Below, in pieces: positions 23,930 through 32,987 of a DNA stretch of 44,256 nucleotides. Source of the DNA: Desulfobacca_B sp046538075 (lineage in GTDB: Bacteria > Desulfobacterota > Desulfobaccia > Desulfobaccales > Desulfobaccaceae); contig JBKHJN010000023.1 in assembly GCA_046538075.1 (NCBI GenBank), positions 1-44,256 of the forward strand, written 5' to 3'. The position numbers and the translations under genes are program-made. The notes under the pieces were generated by a model that was given only the letters and a program-made list of their open reading frames with translations, ran no database searches and had not been told where the DNA came from. The number at the start of each line of letters is the position of its first letter. The first letter of the stretch is position 1.

Positions 23930-25714
23930 TTGGGAAAAGCCAAGGCATTTATAAAAAATTTCTTGAAAGCCCCGGAGTGGCATTGCCGTTTGCGGTGGCC
24001 ATTGCTGAGCGTCGCCGTAGGGGTGGTCGCGGGCTTGGGGGCGATTACCTTTGATTGGCTGCTGAACCTGTTTCTTGGATATTTCATTCAACTGCCCACC
24101 GGTTATGTGGAACCGGTCCCCATACCGGCCGGTACTCCCCTGTGGACCCCACCCCACTATTGGGGCCATTGGTTGTTGCTGATTATCCCGGCCCTGGGAG
24201 GCCTAACCTCGGGTCTGCTGGTTTTCCTGCTGGCCCCGGAAGCCGAGGGGCATGGTACCGACGCCATGATCGATTCCTTCCACCAGCGGGGCGGCTTTGT
24301 CCGTAAGCGGGTGCCGTTTATCAAAATCCTGGCTTCGGCCATTACCATTGGCAGCGGTGGTTCGGCAGGCAAGGAGGGGCCGATTGCCCAGATCGGCTCC
24401 GGCTTCGGCTCCTGCCTGGCTACGGCTCTGCGACTTAAACCCCGGGACCGCCGTATCCTGATGTTGGCCGGGGCCGCAGCCGGCATCGGCGCTATCTTTC
24501 GCGCCCCGTTAGGGGCGGCACTGTTTGCCCCTGAGGTCCTCTACCGGGATACCGAGTTTGAGTTTGAGGCCATCCTGCCTTGCCTAATTTCCTCCATCGT
24601 GGCCTATTCCATCTTTACCAATGTCTATGGCCGTCACGCCATTTTTTTCCCTGGGCATGTTGATATCACCTTGCCGACCGAACTGGTGCCCTATATCCTG
24701 TTTGGGTTTGTCTGTGCCGTGGTCGGCTATTTTTATATCCATTGGTTTTATGGGCTGCGGGACCGATTTTTCAAAAAAATCCCTTTGCCTAGACATTTTA
24801 AACCAGCAATTGGGGGGTTGCTTTTAGGCGGCGTAGCCCTGTTCTATCCCCAGATAATGGCCGGCGGCTATGGCTGGATTCAATGGGCCCTGGAGGGGAA
24901 ATTCCTCTGGCATACGATGTTTACCCTGGCCATCCTAAAGATTATTGTCACCTCCTTTACCATCAGCTCGGGCGGCAGCGGCGGCGTTTTTGGACCGTCG
25001 CTGTTCATGGGGGCGATGTTGGGCGGGGCCTTTGGGGCCTTGGGCCATCAGCTGGCCCCGGCATGGGTAATTAACCCCTCCTGTTATGTCCTGGTCGGAA
25101 TGGGCGCCTTTTTCGGAGGGGTGGCCAAAGTGCCCATTGCCTCCATTATCATGCTGTGTGAAATGTCCAGCAGCTATACCTTGTTAGTGCCGTTGATGCT
25201 GGTCACCACTATTGCCTTCCTGTGCTTGTGGAACACTACCTTATATGAAAAACAGGTGGCTACCCGGATGGCCTCCCCGGCCCATTTCCGGAGCTTGGCC
25301 TCGGGACTGCTGGAACGCATGTTTGTCTATCAAGCCATTAATAACCGTCCGGTGGAACTGATCCCCGAATCCATGCCCTTCGAACAACTGGTCCGCACTG
25401 TGACCATCTCTCCTGACCATTATTTCCCGGTAGTCAACCACCAGGGCAAGATGTCTGGCATCCTGTCCATCAATGATATTCGCGAAATTCTGTTTGAAGA
25501 CGCCATCTCCCATCTAATTGTGGCTAAAGATGTGGCCACTCCCAATGTGGTTCGGTTGTTCTGGAATGAGACCCTGAAACAGGCCCTGGATAAATTTAAC
25601 GAAATTAATGTGGATGAATTGCCGGTGGTTAAGGAAGAAGATCCCGATCAGATAATCACCATGCTGTCCAAACGCGATATTATCAGCTTCTATTACCGCA
25701 AGTTAGAGGTATAA
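23930..25714 (+). CDS. ClC-type chloride channel/antiporter with CBS pair
   Basis: A 594-residue ClC-family membrane protein. About ten to twelve membrane helices (residues 20-430) are followed by a cytoplasmic tandem CBS module (about 450-590; VNHQGKMSGILSINDI and VNVDELPV-like stretches). The anion selectivity motif GSGGSAGKEGPIAQIG carries the gating Glu (E149), and GGSGGVFGPSLFMGA is the second filter. A Glu in FAPEVLYRD (E201) is where proton-coupled antiporters keep theirs, favouring Cl-/H+ exchange. The start is TTG 23930; no ATG lies nearby. The CBS pair probably senses adenine nucleotides. Confidence 0.88.
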   Translation: MGKAKAFIKNFLKAPEWHCRLRWPLLSVAVGVVAGLGAITFDWLLNLFLGYFIQLPTGYVEPVPIPAGTPLWTPPHYWGHWLLLIIPALGGLTSGLLVFLLAPEAEGHGTDAMIDSFHQRGGFVRKRVPFIKILASAITIGSGGSAGKEGPIAQIGSGFGSCLATALRLKPRDRRILMLAGAAAGIGAIFRAPLGAALFAPEVLYRDTEFEFEAILPCLISSIVAYSIFTNVYGRHAIFFPGHVDITLPTELVPYILFGFVCAVVGYFYIHWFYGLRDRFFKKIPLPRHFKPAIGGLLLGGVALFYPQIMAGGYGWIQWALEGKFLWHTMFTLAILKIIVTSFTISSGGSGGVFGPSLFMGAMLGGAFGALGHQLAPAWVINPSCYVLVGMGAFFGGVAKVPIASIIMLCEMSSSYTLLVPLMLVTTIAFLCLWNTTLYEKQVATRMASPAHFRSLASGLLERMFVYQAINNRPVELIPESMPFEQLVRTVTISPDHYFPVVNHQGKMSGILSINDIREILFEDAISHLIVAKDVATPNVVRLFWNETLKQALDKFNEINVDELPVVKEEDPDQIITMLSKRDIISFYYRKLEV

Positions 25715-25723
25715 GGCAACCCC

Positions 25724-26440
25724 TTGGCCCCCTATCTTGACCGTCGGCTGCTGGTGCTGGTCGGCCTGGTGCTGGGCTTGTGGTTAGGGCCGGTGCTGAC
25801 CGGTTATTTTATCCGGCCGGAAACCTTGATCTATCGGCACGGCAATGAGTCGCGGCCGGTGGTGGCACTCACCTTTGACGACGGCCCCTCAGCCCGATTC
25901 ACTCCCCAGATCCTCGCTTTACTGGCGCAGCATCGGGTTCGCGCCACCTTTTTCCTGCTGGGCCGCCATGCCCAGCGCTACCCGCAACTGGTCCAGGCGC
26001 TGGCCGCGGCAGGCCATGAAATCGGCAACCACACTTACAGCCACCCCCACCTGGATCAAATCAATCAAGACACGCTGGCTCAGGAATTGGAAAAGACCGC
26101 GGCTGTGCTGGCCCGACTGGGAGTCAGTTTAAACGGGCTGTTCCGGCCGCCGTACAGCAAGCTGCCGCAAAACCTGGCGGTCTACCTTGGGCAGATAAAT
26201 CATAAGGTTATTTTGTGGAGTATTGATTCGGGGGACTGGCAGGGCTATCCAACGTCAAAGATCGTGGATCGGGTACTAAATAATTTGAGAAACGGAGCTA
26301 TTGTGGTCTTCCACGATAACAACGAATACGACGGCGGCAACCGCCAGCCTACGGTAGAGGCGCTGCGCATCCTGCTCCCCCGGTTTCAGAGTCGCAACCT
26401 GCGCTGTGTGACCGTCTCCGAACTTCTCCATTGCCGGTAA
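25724..26440 (+). CDS. Polysaccharide deacetylase (NodB domain), membrane-anchored
   Basis: A 238-residue protein with one N-terminal membrane anchor (LVLVGLVLGLWLGPVLTGYF) and a carbohydrate esterase family 4 domain. Catalytic motifs: TFDDGP (metal/catalytic Asp), the metal-binding HTYSHPHLD (H-x3-H), FRPPYSK, SIDSGDW and VVFHDN. It would remove acetyl groups from peptidoglycan or exopolysaccharide in the periplasm. Start TTG 25724 follows the ClC stop by nine bases, so the two are co-transcribed. Confidence 0.88.
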   Translation: MAPYLDRRLLVLVGLVLGLWLGPVLTGYFIRPETLIYRHGNESRPVVALTFDDGPSARFTPQILALLAQHRVRATFFLLGRHAQRYPQLVQALAAAGHEIGNHTYSHPHLDQINQDTLAQELEKTAAVLARLGVSLNGLFRPPYSKLPQNLAVYLGQINHKVILWSIDSGDWQGYPTSKIVDRVLNNLRNGAIVVFHDNNEYDGGNRQPTVEALRILLPRFQSRNLRCVTVSELLHCR

Positions 26441-26500
26441 GGGCAATGGAATTTTGGTCTAATTACCGGCCAACCATTCGCCGGTCCCTTCCCGAAAAAT

Positions 26501-26983
26501 TTAATCCACCACAATTACTGAAAAATTCCCCCCGTACTCCATAACCTTGCGGGATACGCTGCCCATCACCAGTCTTTTGATCGGTGACATGCCGCGCCGG
26601 CCCAGTACTACAGTGGTATAGCCGCCGGCTTCGGCTTCATCCAGGATCTCCTGGGCCACATCCAGATGTTGGGGGACGGCTTTGATCTGGATCGTCTCTT
26701 CCTTAAAGCCATGATTGATTAACGCTTTTTTCGCTTCGTCGAAGACTTCTTCCCAGGCTTTCTCCTGTTCTTGCTTCCAGTTAGCGATCAACTGGTCCCG
26801 GGCCTGTCTCTCCTCCGGGGTCAAGATGCGGCCTTCTTCCAGAAACTTGGGGGGTAAGCCGGGCAGGACATGGAACAGGGTCACCTGGGCCTCTGGATTC
26901 TGGCCAAAGGCTTTGCCGACATAAGCCACCGCCCGCCGGGCATTATCGGAGGCGTCCAAACCGATCAAAATCTTTGCTGGCAT
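26501..26983 (-). CDS. Universal stress protein (UspA family)
   Basis: A 160-residue single-domain UspA protein with the N-terminal strand KILIGLDASDNARRAV and the ATP-binding signature G-x2-G-x9-G-S (GRRGMSPIKRLVMGS). A charged helical insertion (RDQLIANWKQEQEKAWEEVF) between strands 2 and 3 is also found in the paralogue at 31196-31678, marking a shared subfamily. Role is inferred as nucleotide-binding stress adaptation. Confidence 0.9.
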   Translation of the reverse strand: MPAKILIGLDASDNARRAVAYVGKAFGQNPEAQVTLFHVLPGLPPKFLEEGRILTPEERQARDQLIANWKQEQEKAWEEVFDEAKKALINHGFKEETIQIKAVPQHLDVAQEILDEAEAGGYTTVVLGRRGMSPIKRLVMGSVSRKVMEYGGNFSVIVVD

Positions 26984-27099
26984 ATCATTTTCCTCATCAT
27001 AAGCCTGTTTTTCGCTCTCGCCTTAAGGAACCTGAACCTTGCTAACCGCTGCTCCGGATAAACTCTTTATATAAAGTTGTAATACTGGAAAAGCGGTTG

Positions 27100-27432
27100 T
27101 CAAGTTCTCAAGCCCAGTTCTTCGACCAGGCGATCGGCAAACCTCATGATAAAATCCCGCTGCTGGCGGTTGGCATAGCCGGTACAGGGACAACGCATGT
27201 ACATCCGGCTGCGGATCAGAAATTCAAATTTGACAAATTTATCCCCTAATTCAATGGCAAAACAGAACGGCTGGTATTGACGGTGGGCATATTGCATCTC
27301 GTTGAGCAGGTCATCCTGCAGGTCCACCCACCAGATGCCCTCCAGTCGGGCCGGTAAGGCATGCTCATCAAGGTAGGTTTTAATCCGGGGGATATCGGTT
27401 TTACTGATCTCATCTAATAAATATTGACGCAT
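27100..27432 (-). CDS. Conserved hypothetical protein linked to SDH-type protease
   Basis: A 110-residue soluble protein that I do not recognise. It starts MRQYLLDEISKTDIPRIKTY, contains a beta-rich centre (EGIWWVDLQDDLLN, FCFAIELGDKFVKFEFLIR) and two Cys in MRCPCTGYA. It begins at the base next to the protease gene's last base, so it is the third cistron of an operon with the membrane protein and the SDH protease. That suggests a role with the protease, perhaps as substrate adaptor. Confidence 0.7.
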   Translation of the reverse strand: MRQYLLDEISKTDIPRIKTYLDEHALPARLEGIWWVDLQDDLLNEMQYAHRQYQPFCFAIELGDKFVKFEFLIRSRMYMRCPCTGYANRQQRDFIMRFADRLVEELGLRT

Positions 27433-28275
27433 TTACCCTCCGGTAGATTTCGAACCCCGCCGCTCAAACCGCCGCGGAATGGGCAGATATTCTACCGTGG
27501 GCTGATGGCGCACCGGTTGAGGGTAGAGTCCCATTAGTTGGATGATTTCCTGGGGCATTTCGCTTTTCACGGGCAAACCCAGGGCTTGGGCCGCCTTAAA
27601 GGTGATGGGATAGTCGTGCGTCCACTTGCCTTCGGTCAATATTTTGGCCAACTCTTCAGCCTTATCAGCAGGGAATTTGTCGGACAGCAACTCCCTGACA
27701 CTGGTATGGACCTGCCAGATAGCCTTTTCAGCCTGATCGGCCAGGATTAAAGTTTGATCATCGACTTCCGCGACTGGCTTGCGGGCTACCGTCTTTAACA
27801 ACGAAGCAGCCGGATATTGACCCAACTGGGGATCGATCGGCCCCAATACCGCATGTTCGCACATGACAATTTCATCCGCCGCCAGGGCGATTAGAGTGCC
27901 CCCCGACATGGCGTAATGCGGGACAAACACCGTAACCTTGCCCGGGTGTTGGTGAATGGCCCGGGCAATCTGCAGGGAGGCCAACACCAGACCGCCCGGG
28001 GTATGCAGGACTAAATCCAGGGGGACCTCCGGGTCGGTCAAATGGATGGCCCGGATGACTTCCTCGGAATCATTGACGTCGATGTAGCGCATGATCGGAA
28101 AGCCCAGCAGGCTCATGGTCTCCATGCGGTGAATCAACATGATCACCCTGGATTGCCGGGCCTTTTCCAACCGGGCCAGCAATCGTTGTCTGGACAAGAC
28201 CAGAAACTTCTGTCGGACCACCGGTTGCAGGGCCAGAATGATCAGAAATATCCAGAAGAGATCGATGGCTCCCAT
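27433..28275 (-). CDS. SDH-family Clp-fold membrane serine protease
   Basis: A 280-residue protein of the serine dehydrogenase proteinase (SDH_protease) family, distant from SppA/ClpP. One N-terminal membrane helix (DLFWIFLIILALQP) is followed by the crotonase-like core: LVLHTPGGLVLAS (oxyanion glycines 91-95), HYAMSGGTLIALAAD (nucleophile Ser124) and VLGPIDPQLGQYPA. The C-terminal part is helical with a proline/arginine tail. It probably degrades or clips membrane proteins at the inner membrane. It starts 2 bases after the small membrane protein gene. Confidence 0.85.
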   Translation of the reverse strand: MGAIDLFWIFLIILALQPVVRQKFLVLSRQRLLARLEKARQSRVIMLIHRMETMSLLGFPIMRYIDVNDSEEVIRAIHLTDPEVPLDLVLHTPGGLVLASLQIARAIHQHPGKVTVFVPHYAMSGGTLIALAADEIVMCEHAVLGPIDPQLGQYPAASLLKTVARKPVAEVDDQTLILADQAEKAIWQVHTSVRELLSDKFPADKAEELAKILTEGKWTHDYPITFKAAQALGLPVKSEMPQEIIQLMGLYPQPVRHQPTVEYLPIPRRFERRGSKSTGG

Positions 28276-28277
28276 AT

Positions 28278-28610
28278 TTACTCCGGCACTGGCGGCCTCC
28301 CAGGAGTGCGGAAGGCATCCAGCACCGCATAGACCCAGACTCCTAAAAATAGGCTGATGGCGATCAGAATCAAGGGGTGCTGTAAAATTCTGAGGGCTAT
28401 CTCCTGGAATACCGGCCGGGTCAAGGGGGCGGGATAAATCGCGGCGTATTCATAGTTTAACAGAATCAAGCCGCCCAGGAAAATCACCGTAACCCCCAGG
28501 GTGGCCAAAAGGATCAGACAAAGGCCCTTTTTTAGATCCCGGTTGTAGAGCTGTCCCAGTCCGGGAAAGATCAGACCCGATAGCAACACGGCAATCAGAG
28601 AGCGTTTCAT
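28278..28610 (-). CDS. Small integral membrane protein
   Basis: A 110-residue protein with three predicted membrane segments. The start MKRSLIAVLLSGLIFPGLGQLYNR carries a GxGQLYN-type turn like TM2/DUF-type small membrane proteins, with further hydrophobic runs near 30-55 and 78-100. ATG 28610 is preferred over an upstream in-frame ATG (28658), since AAAGGA lies just before it and it gives the usual N-terminus. It is the first gene of the operon with the SDH protease. Confidence 0.72.
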   Translation of the reverse strand: MKRSLIAVLLSGLIFPGLGQLYNRDLKKGLCLILLATLGVTVIFLGGLILLNYEYAAIYPAPLTRPVFQEIALRILQHPLILIAISLFLGVWVYAVLDAFRTPGRPPVPE

Positions 28611-28879
28611 CAGATTCCTTTCAATTACCAACATAACCAAAACCGGGCCAATGGTCAAGCTACAAACCGGGCATAGCTTTTATTAACCTTGGTATCTTGG
28701 GGCTTTGATGGTAAAATTAATATATCTCGGCCGGAGCCCCAGAAACCCATCGGGGTTGGCCAAAGATCACGGTAGCGTTGGGGAGATCCGCCGGGTCGCC
28801 CCTACCCTACAATTACCGAACCGACCAGAATAATTTTTCGGTTAAGGGTTAACACTCAAATCAAATAACTGACCAGCTT

Positions 28880-29527
28880 ATGGAATCTCCCAAATTCCCC
28901 CAATGGCCCATACAAAGCTTTGTGGAGCGATTGGCAGAGGCCAGTCCGCTGCCGGGTGGGGGGTGTGCGGTAGCCCTGGCTGGAGCCTTGGCAGCGGCTC
29001 TGGGTTCCCTGGCTGCGCAACTGAGTCGGAAGAAAACCCAGGACCGCCGCGCTAACCAGCAGGACCGGAACCTCTTGGACAAGATCAGGGAGCAACAGTC
29101 TGCCTTTTTGGAGTTTCTGGATGCCGATGCCCTGGCTTACCACAATGTAGTCCAGGCCCAACGTCGGCCCTCCCTGACCCCGGAACAGAGGCTCGACCGC
29201 CGCCAGGCGCTGGATACCGCCTATCTCCAGGCCTGTGCACCGGCGCTGCAGATGGCCAGCCAGGGGATAGAACTGCTCCAGGAGGCCGCCCTCCTGGTCG
29301 AGCAGGACAACCCGGTTACCCGAGCTGACGTCGGGGTCATGGTCTTTCTGGCCGAGGCGGTTGTCCAGGGAGCCTTAATCAATATCTTCTCTAACCTCAG
29401 TATGATCCGTGATTCCACCCGGGCCGGGACTGCTCAACAACAGGCCGAACGGATCAAAGAGCAGCTGCCCGGCCTTATCGACCCGCTGAAATCGGCGCTC
29501 TTGGGCCGGGTCCTGGATCGGCCTTAA
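28880..29527 (+). CDS. Cyclodeaminase/methenyl-THF cyclohydrolase family protein
   Basis: A 215-residue all-helical enzyme of the FTCD_C/FchA family, with the folate-binding start ASPLPGGGCAVALAGALAAAL and the C-terminal INIFSNLSMIRD. Stand-alone members hydrolyse methenyl-tetrahydrofolate (FchA) or deaminate formimino-THF. With folD and formate dehydrogenase nearby, an FchA-like C1 role is reasonable, but a second cyclohydrolase besides FolD is not required. Twenty-five bases separate it from the next methyltransferase gene. Confidence 0.82.
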   Translation: MESPKFPQWPIQSFVERLAEASPLPGGGCAVALAGALAAALGSLAAQLSRKKTQDRRANQQDRNLLDKIREQQSAFLEFLDADALAYHNVVQAQRRPSLTPEQRLDRRQALDTAYLQACAPALQMASQGIELLQEAALLVEQDNPVTRADVGVMVFLAEAVVQGALINIFSNLSMIRDSTRAGTAQQQAERIKEQLPGLIDPLKSALLGRVLDRP

Positions 29528-29552
29528 TATGGGCAATTAAGCGAGGTTGATC

Positions 29553-30125
29553 ATGGGACATCGATTCGATCCGGCCATCAAGCACGTGCTGGATAGTCCG
29601 GCCCGGCACCAACATACCCGTCCCCAGGAACTGTTGGCCTGGGCCGGAGTAGCCGCGGGACAGACCCTGCTGGACATCGGCTGCGGCACCGGTTTTTTCA
29701 CTATTCCAGCGGCCCGACTGGTCCGAACCCAGGGTAAAGTGTGGGCTACCGATATCCATCCCGAAATGCTGGCCGCGGTCCGGGAGGCGGTAACCGGGCA
29801 GGGCCTCGCCCATGTAGAGATTTTTCAGGGCTCGGAATACGACCTGCCTAATGTGCCGCCGGTAGACTGGGTGTTGCTGGCCTTTGTGTTGCACGAAGTC
29901 CGCCAGCCGGGCCGCCTGTTGGCCCTGGCCCATCGACTGGCAGCCCCCGGAGGTCGAATTCTGGTGGTTGAGTGGCCCAAAGCCGAGGCACCCAAGGGGC
30001 CGCCGTTCAAGGTGCGCTTATCGCCGGAAGATGTCCTGGCCCTGGCTCAGCCATTGGGGTTGTCAGAATTACAACGGCGGGAACACCGCCCGCACTACTA
30101 TGCGTTGGTATTAAGAAAACCCTAA
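29553..30125 (+). CDS. Class I SAM-dependent methyltransferase
   Basis: A 190-residue methyltransferase with motif I LLDIGCGTGFFTIPAA, the acidic end of strand 2 in VWATDIHPEML, and motif II-III FVLHEVRQPGRLLALAHRL and GGRILVVEWPK. The short C-terminus and the HPHY-type ending (REHRPHYYALVLRK) resemble UbiE/arsenite-type small methyltransferases, but the substrate is not predictable. ATG 29553 has GAGG six bases upstream. It is probably co-transcribed with the gene ending at 29527. Confidence 0.85.
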   Translation: MGHRFDPAIKHVLDSPARHQHTRPQELLAWAGVAAGQTLLDIGCGTGFFTIPAARLVRTQGKVWATDIHPEMLAAVREAVTGQGLAHVEIFQGSEYDLPNVPPVDWVLLAFVLHEVRQPGRLLALAHRLAAPGGRILVVEWPKAEAPKGPPFKVRLSPEDVLALAQPLGLSELQRREHRPHYYALVLRKP

Positions 30126-30286
30126 TTACTGGCCCTTCCCCTGGATTCGGGTAAGGCTCGATAATCTGCCCAAACCCTCAGATTGGTTAAACAACTTAAG
30201 ATAAATAATCATTAAGGTCAATTGAGGTTGCGCTTTCCAGCCGAGATAATTATCTTAAATTTACTAAGATAAAGGGGAGGTTTGCT

Positions 30287-31159
30287 ATGGCTCCTAAATG
30301 TCTGGTAGAGGAAGTGGAGAATCGGGAACTGGATTCCTATGACCTGATCGAAGTCTTGGAATTGGTTAAAGATCATCGTTGGCAAGAGATCTGGAGACGC
30401 TATAGCCGCAAACCCGGTGAGTTTGATACCCTGAATTTCGAGCTCTATCCGCCGAATTATTTTATTCAGATGACGGTCCAGCAGTTAACCTCTTTGGCCT
30501 TATCCGCCAAATATAATGTTACCCCTTATATCATGCAGGCTTTGATCCGGCGGGTGTTATTAGGGCATCGCCATGCCCTAATACTTGACAAACTGTCTCG
30601 CTATGGGGTTCCGTTTCCGGCCGATGACACCATTAATCTGTCCTGCTCAATAGGCACGGTGGGGATCGATTTACTGGTCAGCCGGGATAAAAATGCGCCG
30701 CAATACCGCTTCCGGCGGTTTGGCACCAGCCGCGTCGAACAGGATGAACAACGTCCCCTCGATCATTATGACATGGTCGCCATCCTGCTCTCTTCCTACC
30801 TGAATTTAACCGATTGGATACTGAATCGCTATGTGCCTCAAGAAATTTTAAACGAGGGGGAGGAAGAAGAGAAAGTAGTTAAGTTCAGCAGTCCGGCCGG
30901 GGACTATTTGATCGATTTCCTCTTTCAGCGCATCAGCAACGACGTTACCCGCCAGTTGCCGTCTCGCGGCAATGTCTCGGTCGGAACCATGCATCAGGTC
31001 ATCACCCGGCTCTTTGCCGGCCACGACCCGGCTCTGATCACCAAGGAGTTGACCACCCAGGGTATTATCATCAACCAGGAGGAGGCAGCCCGGGAGTTTA
31101 CTTTAGCCCGCTTCCTGAATGACAACTATATGGAAATGCGCGGTCAGCGACAGGCCTGA
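30287..31159 (+). CDS. Hypothetical protein, 290 residues
   Basis: A soluble protein I do not recognise. It starts MAPKCLVEEVENRELDSYD, has an alternating helical/strand composition and a Glu-rich linker (NEGEEEEKVV) near residues 195-203. There is no signal peptide, membrane helix or catalytic motif. It has an excellent ribosome site (AAAGGGGAGG) and an AT-rich upstream region with an inverted repeat CTTAAGATAA...TTATCTTAAA (about 30191-30257) that could bind a repressor. It is monocistronic, between a methyltransferase and a convergent UspA gene. Confidence 0.72.
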   Translation: MAPKCLVEEVENRELDSYDLIEVLELVKDHRWQEIWRRYSRKPGEFDTLNFELYPPNYFIQMTVQQLTSLALSAKYNVTPYIMQALIRRVLLGHRHALILDKLSRYGVPFPADDTINLSCSIGTVGIDLLVSRDKNAPQYRFRRFGTSRVEQDEQRPLDHYDMVAILLSSYLNLTDWILNRYVPQEILNEGEEEEKVVKFSSPAGDYLIDFLFQRISNDVTRQLPSRGNVSVGTMHQVITRLFAGHDPALITKELTTQGIIINQEEAAREFTLARFLNDNYMEMRGQRQA

Positions 31160-31195
31160 TCTGGGCTGGCTGCCCCCAAAATATTCGGGGCAGCC

Positions 31196-31678
31196 TCAGT
31201 CGACAATAAGGACGGCGATGCCTTTGGCGCGGTGGACCACTTTACTGGAAACACTCCCCAACAGGACTTTCTGAGCTCCGGTTAGGCCCCGGCGGCCCAT
31301 GACGATGGTTGAGTAACCCTCGGTATCGGCCTCGCGCAGGATATCTTCAGCCACATCAAAGTATTTGGGCATAAATTTGGTGCTTGTGGCCTCGGGGGTC
31401 ATGCCGCCCTCAATCAGTCGGTCCCGGGCCTGGGCAAAAAGGCCCTCCCATTTTTTTTCCTGTTCTTGCTGCCAATTATCAATCAGATCCTGACGGGCCT
31501 GCTGTTCCTGATCGTCCAGAATATGACCATCATCCCAAAATGCCGGTGGAGTACCGGCGAGAATATGAAGCAGTCTGACTTCCACACCAGGAGTCTGGCC
31601 AAAGGTTTGGGCCACATAATCTACTGCCCGTTTCGCCCCTTCGGAGCCATCCAAGGGAATTAACAGCTTCGCCGGCAT
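31196..31678 (-). CDS. Universal stress protein (UspA family), second copy
   Basis: A 160-residue UspA domain protein. The N-terminus is KLLIPLDGSEGAKRAVDYVA and the ATP-binding signature GRRGLTGAQKVLLGS is intact. It shares the length and the charged helical insertion (DNWQQEQEKKWEGLF) with the protein at 26501-26983, so the two are paralogues. It converges on the 290-residue unknown with 36 bases between the stops. Confidence 0.9.
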   Translation of the reverse strand: MPAKLLIPLDGSEGAKRAVDYVAQTFGQTPGVEVRLLHILAGTPPAFWDDGHILDDQEQQARQDLIDNWQQEQEKKWEGLFAQARDRLIEGGMTPEATSTKFMPKYFDVAEDILREADTEGYSTIVMGRRGLTGAQKVLLGSVSSKVVHRAKGIAVLIVD

Positions 31679-31851
31679 TTTGACCTCCTTTGTAGACCTG
31701 TTAACCGCAGTTTACCGGGGATGGCGGTCCACGTCAATTAATAACCGTAATCGACCTGATTTTTGTCACAACCGCCGCCCGGCTGTATTCCTAATTTCAC
31801 TTGCAATTTTTACCCCTTCAGGTAAAATTCAGCCAGCTTTAGGGGGCATCC

Positions 31852-32931
31852 ATGATCAGGAGTAAAGAGTTGTTAGATTCCTTTACTGACAAAAATCAGG
31901 TAGAGCGGCTGCTGACTTGTATAGAGATTTCCAAGACTCTGGTCAGTACCTTTGATATGGAAACCCTGCTGACCGCAGTATTGGAGCGGATCAATACCCT
32001 GGTGCCGGCCAGCAACTGGTCCCTCCTGCTGATTGACCCCCAGGCCCAGGAGCTCTATTTTTCGGTGGCTGTCGGCCTTGACCTGAAAAAAGTTGGCCAT
32101 ATCCGCCTTAAGGTCGGGGAGGGAATTGCGGGCACGGTGGCCCGGACCGGCAAGCCGATTTTTATCAAGAACGCCCGCCGCGACAAACGCTTCTGCTCCA
32201 AAATAGACGAACTTACCGGCTTTGAAACCCGCTCCATTATCTGTTTGCCGCTCATCATCCGGGGAGTGGTGATCGGGGTGATAGAAGTCATCAACCTGGA
32301 CAACGAAAATTTCTTCCGCAAAAAATATCTCCCCCTGCTAGCCATCCTGACCGACTATGTCGCCATTGCGGTGGACAATGTCCGCAATTTTCAAAAGCTT
32401 CAGGTGGAGTCATTCATTGATGATGTCACCGGCTATTACAACACCCGCTACCTCACCTGGCACCTGGATAAACTGGTCAGTCAAGTCCTAAGCGACAACT
32501 CGGAACTGTCGGTGGTCTTTCTGGATATTGACGACTTCAAGAAGGTGGTGGACCGCTATGGCCATCTCCAAGGGAGCAAGGTCCTTAAAGAGATTGCCCA
32601 GGTTATCGGCTCCATATTGTCCCCCCGGGACAGTCTGATCCGCTATGGGGGCGACGAATTTATTGTGCTGTTGCCGGGCCAAAGCAAGGACAGGGCCTAT
32701 GACTTTGTCTGCCAACTGCGGGAAACGGTAAACCAGAGCCGTTTCCTCTTAGATGAGGGGTTGAACCTGGCGCTCACCGCCAGTTATGGCATCGCTACTT
32801 TGCCCTATGATGCCACCGATAAACAGACTCTCTTGCTGCTGGCCGACCGGGCCATGTATTCCAGTAAAGATCGTGGCAAAGATACCATTATGTTAGGAAT
32901 GCCGGGAGTAGACCCCAACAAGCCGGAATAA
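31852..32931 (+). CDS. GAF-GGDEF diguanylate cyclase
   Basis: A 359-residue cytoplasmic signalling protein. An N-terminal GAF domain (about 25-180: VGEGIAGTVARTGKPIFI, FETRSIICLPLI) is followed by a GGDEF domain (about 190-350) with intact catalytic RYGGDEF (266-270) and VFLDIDDFKKVVD. It should make c-di-GMP. The allosteric I-site RxxD is absent (the aligned residues are SPRD), so product feedback inhibition is unlikely. The ribosome site AGGGGG is strong. The next gene, kdsD, starts 56 bases on. Confidence 0.92.
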   Translation: MIRSKELLDSFTDKNQVERLLTCIEISKTLVSTFDMETLLTAVLERINTLVPASNWSLLLIDPQAQELYFSVAVGLDLKKVGHIRLKVGEGIAGTVARTGKPIFIKNARRDKRFCSKIDELTGFETRSIICLPLIIRGVVIGVIEVINLDNENFFRKKYLPLLAILTDYVAIAVDNVRNFQKLQVESFIDDVTGYYNTRYLTWHLDKLVSQVLSDNSELSVVFLDIDDFKKVVDRYGHLQGSKVLKEIAQVIGSILSPRDSLIRYGGDEFIVLLPGQSKDRAYDFVCQLRETVNQSRFLLDEGLNLALTASYGIATLPYDATDKQTLLLLADRAMYSSKDRGKDTIMLGMPGVDPNKPE

Positions 32932-32987
32932 GGTTTTTTTGCAGGAATTAGTTTTAAGTTCACAGACCACTTAACCACTGCCCTTAA

